Shown here: positions 55,715-64,000 of the stretch, one piece after another
Layout of the letters: each line of letters begins with the position of its first letter
How positions within the stretch are numbered: the stretch's first letter is position 1
From: Tubulanus polymorphus
Taxonomy: Eukaryota > Nemertea > Palaeonemertea > Tubulaniformes > Tubulanidae
Reading direction: 5' to 3'
DNA length: 64,000 nt
Assembly (NCBI RefSeq): GCF_964204645.1
Contig: NC_134026.1
Location: 19,362,650 to 19,426,649, forward strand
Translations under genes and position numbers: made by a program
Notes under the pieces: generated by a model
Database searches by the model: none
Told to the model about the DNA's origin: nothing
The model's input: only the letters and a program-made list of their open reading frames with translations

Positions 55715-58536
55715 GATGCTGGCTGAAAAAACCTATACTACAAATCTCTCAGCATAGATTAATTTTGCCAAGCAAATATTTGATAAAAGAAATGAATAAT
55801 TTTGCAGGATGGTATTTGCATTACACGAATATTCGATTATTATAACGTAGTAACTAAACATCACCCTCTGAAGCATGCGTTTTGCACCTTATACGAATAA
55901 AACAACGTTTCACGCGGTCGTGTCACAATGAGTGACATCAGTCAAAATGCTTTCAAAACTATCGGGGCAACGTTTGAAAAAGATATTTTATAAATCATAC
56001 TCTAAATAAATGCAAAAAGTATAAATTTGTATGAATGGCACACTGACCACGAATATATGCAATGATAAAATTTCGAGCTCTAGTTTTATCTGTCAAACTA
56101 AAAATCCTAGATTTTCCAAATCTTAGCGAGATTTCTTACGTATACGAATGGAAATTCGTTGTTTATTTACTGTCGTTTCGAAGCATGACATCAATTACGG
56201 TTTCTACTAAACAGTCAGTGCATCCTTTTCATAGTCCCTAAACATTCTGACTAATGGTTGGGGATATCTATACAATCCCGTTTCATTAGTCCTCGTTCTA
56301 AAATCTTACGTCATTTCCCTTTTCCACCGTGTTTTGACCCTTGTCATCCCTAACGTTGGTATAAGTCCATCCGATCATAAAAGCCTCCCACCAACGATTA
56401 GGTATTTTCTCATGGTACAGCTTCGCGTTTATCTATACATCGTCTCGATCTGAAAATTGCCGCTGCCACCATATTCGTCATGATATCATCGCGGAGTCGT
56501 GACTTTTGAAATTTGACATTTCTAATCAAGAACACCGTGGCGTGGGAGCCGGTGATAAATTCCGCAGTCAGAGCATTTTCTAACTATCAAATTCCTGATA
56601 TGTTTTGTTTTTGTTTCTGATAAACCCATTCACCGGGGTAAGTAAGTACACTCTACACGACTTTTCACATTCCTACCGATTTGCATTTAGGCCTACGCTT
56701 GTCGGCAACACATCACAAAGGATTTCGAAAAATAATCGAAGACCCCCACCAACCGGTAAAGAGAAAAATGAAATATAATCGTCCTCCCCCTCGTATTCTA
56801 AGTGTATCGAATGTTTGCGCAATATTTTTTCTAATATTCCATGAATATTTCTCATGTCAGACTTTCATAATACCGACTCGCTGCCATCTTTACACCGCAG
56901 CCAAATCAATCCTCTTTTATTCATTCTATTCAAGTATGATGGCATCTCCTAAGCTGATTAACGAAAAGGATTAAACCGAATTCAAAAAGCATTATGGACT
57001 TTATTTTCTTAGTAGATTTTTTCTTCTAATACGTCCATTATACAATCGCTTTACGGGATTTGCTGCCGTTCGATCGCAGACGTCTCTATACGGTAGAAAA
57101 TATACGCGGGCTTCTTCAAACAGAAATACATTTACGATCACAACGGAACAGTTGTTTCTTAATAGCTTTTAATGTTTAATGTATGTCTTTTGTGAGTTTT
57201 TCGGTCAAAAAAGCCGCCACCAGCCGTTCGTACGATCTATCATTGTCGCAGGTGTTTTACAAAGAATTGCCACATGACGATTTGAAGAAGATAATTATAT
57301 AAATTAAACTTCGTTTTGACGCGCTGAATATCAACGATTAATCATAGTAAAATATCTTATTGATAAATAATGGAGTCAATTAGAATACGGTGATTCATTG
57401 ATGAAAACGCTGAGACCGGTTTCTCAAAGAGGGTTTAAGATCGGTGGTTAATTAAGAGTACCAAGATGGTCTTGAACTGGTCTTAAATCTAACAGGGGCG
57501 GATCTAGGGTCTGATTCGTGGAGGGTTGCACGAGGGGCTTAGGACTCATCACACATTCTCACTCGTTCTGTTCATCATGGTCTTATTCATCTTGACAATA
57601 ACTGTCGTTTATTGATGACGATATAGACATGTCTATACGATTATACATTAATTAACACATCTAAAATAATTTTCATTATCAATTTCTTGCACGGTCTTGC
57701 GTGTTGATTCAACTCTTCGAAAGGCTCGACATGTGGCACCCCTCGTTGTTTGGAAACAACATAGTGTGGCACCAACTTCGACTTGTTGAACGATAATATG
57801 CATTATGTATACGGGAACCCCTGCCGTGCGAAAAACGAATATGCCCATATGTCCGCGGTCGTGTCAAGGGTCCTACATGCTCGCTCGATGCACGCGTGTC
57901 ATCGATATACATGTATTGGAATACGTATATGACATACGATATCGAATATCGTAGTGGGGACGAATTGTCGCATTCTGTTACTTGTTTTTGAAATACTATA
58001 CGCAACCATCAATTTTAGATTTTATTGCAGAAGACTATATATGAATTATGACTACTTGAATATCTATCTTCTTGGCTTATTCTATATTGCCACCGACTCA
58101 AAGATTCGTGTGTGATGTGAAAACACCACCAGATTCTGAAAACTTGTAAACCTTTAGAATGTAGACTTTTAACAATATGTACATAACCGCTATTTTTACG
58201 TAATAATAATGCTTTTTATGTTTTCGTTTCGAGACCACATGATGTCCCCGGACGATTTGTGGTCCTCCATTCTGTATTGTAATTGTTTATGTTCATAATA
58301 AAATCTCAATGGTTAAAACGATATTTATGACTGAAAAACTGAAACTAAACTGAAACTGAATTATAAATTCATCGCAAAGTATACATGGTGTTGAGGCGGT
58401 GGACGGGAAAAACTCAATCAACTGAAATATCAGTCCATAAACTTGTTTTCCAATTTGTCTGAGAATAAATCGTCATTCATATTATGTCAGTTATGTCAGG
58501 GAACTAATTATAGATTTAGATTGAATAGGTATTTAC

Positions 58537-58612
58537 CGTACCGAAGGGTTTCAACGCGAAAAGGCCATTTTGCGGTTGACTTTTCTTCGTCTTGCGTCGT
58601 CTTTTGAAAAGC
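58537..58612 (-). CDS. Candidate orphan exon, - strand
   Basis: 76 bases bounded by an acceptor (TTCCATTCAG) and a donor (CG/GTAAAT). Two of three frames are open: one gives a mixed peptide ending VETLRY, the other a basic peptide starting LFKRRRKTKK. GC content is above the surroundings. It could be an upstream exon of the SH3 gene or belong to an unseen gene; neither frame's 3' phase joins the SH3 exon directly, so another exon would be needed. Weak evidence. Confidence 0.25.
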
Positions 58613-59432
58613 CTGAATGGAATATATATTATTGGATTTGCGGACAAAGACGTCGCGGTTTTGTAACACTTGACGAGTCGAGTAGCATTTGCAGTATTCC
58701 GGTAAATATAGTATTTATGCGACTTACGTATTACGTCATGGAAAGTGAAAAACATATTCGAATTAGTGTTTCACGCATTATATGAGCTTATGAATGACCT
58801 TCATCGGTCGACATAACTAGACGTCACCTCCCTGCCACGACAAATGATATGATAAGGTCTATCGATATTGTGTATCACATTTTATCATTCTGTTTCCATA
58901 TTTCAACTCCCTTGAAAATATCTAAAACCTGTTTGGAGGCTTGAATAGAATTATATCAAATTTCTTCGAAATCCTCATGTTTTGTATACATAGACATTTA
59001 TACAGCTCATCAGGTTTGGTAAATATGCGAATATTGCCTAGAAAATCTTCAAAGTTATCACTATTAAAAGAGCGTTATTTCTTCTATCAAGACAATCACG
59101 TGTTGATGATATGGTAAAAGGTTCCCAGTGTGTCCTAACCGGTGAAAAGTGCCTCAACCAACATATGCATTTATTTCGATTTAACAACATAATCTGAATA
59201 CGCCTCAAACATGTAACACTTATAGCGCACGGAAGTCGATCTTTTCTACGTACTAGTTCGGATTTTAAATATATGTTTCGTTGTTGAAAACTGTTTTATT
59301 CCGAGTTGATTTTCTAGGAAGTTACGTCAACGTTTCATCATGGACCCTTAGTTATAAGCGCCGTACCCGATCCCACGGGAGGCGCTCGTACGCCTACTGA
59401 CTGCAAGCTGCTGATCAAACCCCCAACATCAA

Positions 59433-59442
59433 AATGTCCAAA
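59433..59442 (+). other. Possible gene start (ATG exon with GTGAAC donor)
   Basis: The GC-richer stretch 59350-59432 has the look of a 5'UTR and is followed by ATCAAAATGTCCAAAG and GTGAAC, which would encode Met-Ser-Lys then a phase-1 intron. No downstream coding exon was recognised before the right edge, so this may be chance. Confidence 0.15.
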
Positions 59443-61146
59443 GGTGAACGATTTTTGTCAATTACCATTATTCTTAGAGATGCAGGTATATCTTATGATC
59501 GCCTTTATACACAGAGATGTACAGTTATATCATGATTCAGGGCTTTCACTTTCTGAACTGAACCGACTCATTCATTTTAGCCTATTTCATTCAATATAAA
59601 GCCGTCTAACCCCAGATTGTTTAGATACAAATTCCACGAAGATACATACCTTGCTAATTCCTTAAAAAGGCTATCCGTGATTGAATTGTGTGATTATCCC
59701 GACCAGGCGTTACTTTTCAATTCGGTGACATCGTGGTAATCCATGATTTACGAGAGTGATCGCGTTAATTGTGCGCGCCTTCTTGTCGAACGGACAAATG
59801 CGTGAAAACCAGGCGAGCTTTCTCGCGTCGAAGCTGTGATCAGTCGCGACTGAGCTACCACCACGACGCGTGCGACAGGTGATGGTACTGATCGTGATCT
59901 AGATAACGATCATTTAGATAATGGTGATCATCGAAACGCTAATATTTCATAACTATTCAATCAACAAGAGACAAGTGTATAGTGATTAACGATAAACGTT
60001 CATCAGCGCGTATTTTTGAATATTGTTCCGATGACAAAAGTGCCTCCAATTTTCTCGCACGGCGTAGCAACACGACGACGTCGGGGGTAGCGTTGACCGG
60101 GCGAACTCGAACGGATAATGACCTCTAGAAATGCGTGGCACTGATCTTGATTACGTTTGTCCCGAAACATTCACAAAATTTGCTATATCCCTATGGTCAA
60201 ACATGTCGCGAGTCTAAATTATAAATGCATGCATATCTTAAACCCATTCATTGTACAACGGACTCTAAGAAGTCAATGATTGTAATGATAATTCGAAAGT
60301 CGCTATAATTATACGCTATCATAATCATGTCTAGTGATTATAGAATTAGTGAAGTACTAGCCTGCGGAATCTCTTGCCGCAATAAACATAATGAGTGAAA
60401 ATCTGTCAACCACCGAGATCGGGACTCGAATCACGGACGAAGGCAGTCGTCTGAACAGGATTTTTTCTTCTTTAATTCATTGAAGAATCGCATTCTTTCT
60501 ATCCCGGAAATGCTTTTTCTTTATACGATTGCATTTTAGCCAATAATTCAATTTGGCATGATAAGAGAGATAGAGACTGACGCACAGAAATTGAATGTCA
60601 CACCGGGACGTCCTTAGTCGTGTAAATTGACTGATATTGTCAGCGATCTAGACTTGACATAAAATAACCGAGTTATTCCATAGTTAATCCATAGCGCGTC
60701 CGCTGACTAGACAACCCCCAACCGCGAGCTCGTTAATAGACCCCTTCTTACTATATGGCATCGCAGGTCGCGGCGAACAGCGAGTGGGTTCGATATTAAT
60801 TATGACACCGTATTGAACGTCAAAATAGCTGTTGTTCTATAGCAGAATTATCAAGAACTATCCGCTCAATAGAAAATCAGGAAGGCACTTTCTATGGAAG
60901 CTGATGGATCAATTCGCTGGAACAGTATGGAGCGTGTATTTTCAATTCTTCTTTTCTCTTCGTGGCAGCTGCGGCAGTCAATTTGTACGCATTACGCGTG
61001 TATATCCTTGCGAAATGGATGAACAAAAAAACGGTTCACCCTATCTGTCAAATCCACTGAGTCAGATATCTTTCTTTGTGTAAAATGACCGCGTGTTCAT
61101 ACTGAAGTGTCATCTATGGAAAAAAGCTGCAATCAAAATCTTAACT

Positions 61147-61165
61147 ATGGTGGCTGATTCGGGCC
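61147..61165 (+). repeat. Solo end of the palindromic MITE
   Basis: ATGGTGGCTGATTCGGGCC is identical over 19 bases to the (reverse-complemented) right terminus of the element at 39015-39205; no second arm follows. Confidence 0.6.
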
Positions 61166-61274
61166 ATTATATGAAATCACTGGTACGCAAATGAGGGTGC
61201 TAAAACGCTAGAGCACAGATTGTTTGATAAAAGAAAATATTGAGAAATGGAGTCGCATAATCTAAAAAGAGTCT

Positions 61275-61280
61275 TTTATT
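61275..61280 (-). terminator. Poly(A) signal of the antistasin-domain gene
   Basis: AATAAA on the - strand, 205 bases beyond the stop codon at 61486-61488. Confidence 0.55.
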
Positions 61281-61485
61281 TCATGTCATTTTTGTTCATG
61301 ACAGGGTCAGATGCTACATGACTTTGGCTCTTATAAACAATTTGCCGAAACGTTATCTAGTAAATAGTTTCGTTATGAATGTATTTTCATAGCCTTTTCA
61401 GCAATCAAATTGAAGAGTATGATATAGAAAAGTCAACAGTTGGTTGAATGATAAGGCGTGATCTACTTGTGCGTTAGTTAGATAC

Positions 61486-63480
61486 CTACAAGTCACCGCC
61501 GTGCACTTGTTTCGGTGCCTTTTCTCCTGCCGGTATGATGAAATTGTCCAGTTCCTTGTTGACTTCGCGCCAAACTCGCATGAAGTTGGCCGTGTCATCG
61601 CCACCGTTCGGATCGCAGTTGACATCTTTACCAGTGGCCGGGTCCACGAATTTGTGTCCACACGGACAGACGCGTCTAAAGAATACAACAACAATAAATT
61701 CAACCTTGTTCTCTGATCGACAGACATTATCTGTATCAATGAAGGGATTTAAAAATACCGATTTTTGATAAACAAGCTACAAATTATAGAAAATACATAT
61801 ACTGCGCAATCAATATGGACGTTTCTTTCCTTATAATTCCAAGATGGACTCAATTAAGATAAATGCCATTTGGGTTTGGAGTGTTATCTCTTGAGATTTG
61901 ATTTGAAAGGTGGGACATTTCAATCGAGAGAATAATCTCGTGAATATGGACCACCAGTTCCTCCGAATCCTGGCAATTTCTATTTCTACAATATCTTATA
62001 TAAGCCAGCAATGTCTCTTATAGTTTGGAGATATCACCCGATGTATTAGGTTAAGGACATAGTGCGGAATTTCATTTTCGATATACTTACACACATTTTG
62101 CTCCCGGGTGAGTTGGACACATCGCGAGATACGGGTGACAGGGGTCCACTGGGCAGTCGACTTTTGGGCAGATAGAAGCTCCTGTAGAAAAGACAAGAAT
62201 TGAAGTAAATTCAAGGGGTGTCTGTCTTTCGGTTCGACAATAGCAAATTGGTATGCCCATATTCGAAATTATTACGTCTTTATTAATCTAATTTGTAATG
62301 CCCAGGTATTCCTGTAGTTATCTGCAAATTTACTTAATTGACGGCTAAGGACATTCGAGTACAAATGGATTCTATTATTGATGAAATATCGTTTCTCATT
62401 GCCATTTCGCAGTGCACCGTATTTTTTTGCACGCGTATTTACCTTCTGGGTTACATTCACATGTCGGGCATCCTTTGCTGTCGAGTTTATTACCAAAGGG
62501 GCAATAATTATCACAGGGCGCTGGACATTTATCTAAAAGTTAAACGAATCAACGATTCATTCGATGACCAGTCACATATAGCGTATCACATCAAAAATGC
62601 ATGTCTTTTTGTATAACTCAATCGTATTCTACATCGTTTTTAAACGGAGTATCGTGATTTATTTCCAGGATCCAACTCCACAGCGGTGAGGTAAAATAAG
62701 AATCTAAAACAATTGAAAATGTACTAACTCATAAGTTGAAACAAACCCAGAAATGTGCCCGGATTGCTAGTGAGGAATGTAATGGTATACGTATTTACAA
62801 AAACTGGGTAAATTGCATCTTTATCTGAGTGCGCAATGTTGATAGTTTTACGGAAAGCAGAAATACCTTGTGGTATTACACCCGATTATTTGAAGCAAGG
62901 CAAACTTACGACCGGTTGCCGGATTGGCATCTATGACTGGTACTCGACGAAAATACTTCGGATCTGGCGGTGGAAGATCGTACTTTTCCCAGACCTTCGA
63001 GTTGGCCGGCTGGTCATACAGGCTGTGCATGGGCTGGGGAATCTTGACGGACCTCAATGGAGATGTAACGACCAATTCTGTTCGGCCATGATGGGCATGG
63101 AAGAGAAAAGGTTTCGAAAGATCGTAGGCTAATGATAACATGAAATTAGCGTGAGGTTGAATAAGATCAAGAAGCTTTTCTACAAATTCTACAAATCCTC
63201 ATAAAAAAAACTAGGGATAAAGCTCTGATATATCTCTGGTTCGATGATACAAAGTGTGAATGTGCAATTCAAAGCGTTTACTGTTGATAGGATAATGACA
63301 CGTATAGTTGATTATTGTTGAAACGAGATTCCAAAGTGTATTCCAGTAATGATTTCAAACACCATTTGAAAACCGGACTGCCGAGCTTTTTGCACGTACA
63401 TACATACCGCATTTGTTTGACACCAGGTAGTAGATGAGACACAACGGCAGATTTATTTTCATATTTCTCATGGAAACCAT
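61486..63480 (-). CDS. Small secreted antistasin-domain, cysteine-rich protein
   Basis: Five exons reconstructed from splice sites, phase and cysteine pattern, in transcript order: 63480-63408 (ATG), 63077-62910, 62532-62443, 62181-62091 and 61675-61486 (stop TAG). Phases agree at each junction and give 203 aa. Exon 1 encodes a short hydrophobic leader (LPLCLIYYLV) that could be a signal peptide. Exon 3 is one antistasin-like module with six cysteines: KCPAPCDNYCPFGNKLDSKG then CPTCEC. Antistasin modules inhibit serine proteases in leeches and other invertebrates. Exons 4 and 5 add CPKVDCPVDPC, CPTHPGAKC and VCPCGHKFVDPATGKDVNC, a second cysteine-rich region I cannot name. The sequence before exon 3 (NPATG) resembles FVDPATGK in exon 5. 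The exon 2 acceptor (at 63078) is the least certain boundary. Target protease unknown; a shell, mucus or tube matrix role is also possible. Confidence 0.72.
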
Positions 63481-64000
63481 CTTCGTTTCGTCATTGATAT
63501 TTCTATATCCCGACACGTAGATATAGTGCTAATTATAGTTATTAAGTGCATGACTTAGGCATTTGACGAGGAGACAGATGTTTCGCACCCTTCCCCGGTG
63601 GCGCGATTGTCGTACTTTTTTTTCTTTATATCAAAAGAAGGTGCATGTGATAGATAGATAGATATTTATTTTTCGTAAACCGTACATACAATATAATTGA
63701 TAATCGATACTATTATTTATTTTTTTTTCTCATAAATACATGATGTAGGTTCCGAGGGATACAGTGCGAGCCGAAAGGCTGTACTTCGAAAATTAAGGCA
63801 CTGAAATGTGTTATCTTTCATTCTCAATGTACTAAGAAAATGATATCTGGCATACTCGAAAATATGCTGAGAATCTTTCCCTGCCATTGTTTGTCTGTTT
63901 TTGTTCACATCTTTTTCAAATCTTTCAACAAGACCCATCTGTTATGGGCAAAAATCAATAGCACTTTAGAAGTCGGTTCGGAGCCCCTGGTGCGTCCAAA
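63481..64000. other. Upstream region of the antistasin-domain gene
   Basis: Contains a (GATA)4 run at 63649-63664 and an AT-rich right end. No further exon is recognised; any 5'UTR exon or promoter of the - strand gene would lie here. Confidence 0.5.

Larger units (their letters stand above)
43677..61485. other. ~17.8 kb with no confidently recognised gene
   Basis: Expected to contain the missing 5' exons and promoter of the SH3 gene (a GC-richer patch at about 46215-46330 with a possible - strand donor CAG/GTGCGC is one candidate first exon), but none can be proven. It holds a 105-bp tandem array, hammerhead-like hairpins (46921, 51271, 52473, 52989), a pogo-type MITE (49758), a hAT-type MITE (55455), a candidate - strand exon (58537) and a possible + strand gene start (59433). 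Most of the rest is AT-rich with only short random frames. Confidence 0.5.

Noticed and set aside
59433-59442. Confident call of a new + strand gene
   Set aside because: The start context is attractive but no downstream exon was found, so it was kept only as a very low-confidence feature.
60415-60450. Possible tRNA on the - strand (GATTCGAGTCCCGATC)
   Set aside because: Only a B-box-like stretch is convincing; acceptor and D-arm pairing absent.
60832-61083. 83-codon + strand frame
   Set aside because: No domain, composition or splice support; lies beside the 3' end of the - strand antistasin gene and looks random.

Overview
The window is nuclear DNA of a bilaterian animal, very probably a marine invertebrate. 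Evidence: short exons with canonical GT/AG junctions separated by 0.3-3.7 kb introns, a metazoan gene set, low gene density, and many small non-autonomous repeats. A lophotrochozoan fits the FMRFamide-receptor-like GPCR and the antistasin module, but an ambulacrarian cannot be excluded from this sequence alone. No bacterial, organellar or viral gene was recognised, and no CRISPR array or intact transposase or reverse transcriptase was found.

Left part (1-13.8 kb): the C-terminal ~770 residues of an RNF20/RNF40 (Bre1) histone H2B ubiquitin ligase on the + strand in 14 coding exons; the N-terminal exons lie off the left edge. A complete single-exon class A GPCR sits inside one of its introns on the opposite strand. 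Next (13.8-15.9 kb) comes a repeat block: a TA microsatellite, a fold-back with 68-base perfect arms, and a MITE carrying a tRNA-derived SINE.

Middle part (15.9-41 kb): a one-exon nuclear protein with a Tantalus-like (PRR14/PRR14L) motif, then two fatty-acid-binding-protein family genes on the + strand (180 aa with a charged C-terminal tail, and 143 aa divergent), each with the classical four-exon FABP layout. About 10 kb without a recognisable gene separates them. Their introns and flanks hold nested repeats, including a family of 1.4 kb with an internal 154-bp tandem array.

Right part (41-64 kb): a large terminal exon of an SH3-domain protein on the - strand (5' exons unresolved), about 17.8 kb with no confident gene, and a reconstructed five-exon - strand gene for a small secreted antistasin-domain protein. 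Several dispersed hairpins in the gene-poor part share a core resembling the hammerhead ribozyme motif of Penelope-like elements.

The genes do not form an operon or pathway: chromatin ubiquitylation, chromatin tethering, lipid binding, neuropeptide signalling and protease inhibition are side by side. I found no convincing new biological system. The most informative observations are nested insertions datable by comparing copies within the window, a 29-base palindromic insertion flanked by a 9-base direct repeat, the hammerhead-like hairpins, and the SUMO-motif cluster in the RNF20 homologue.
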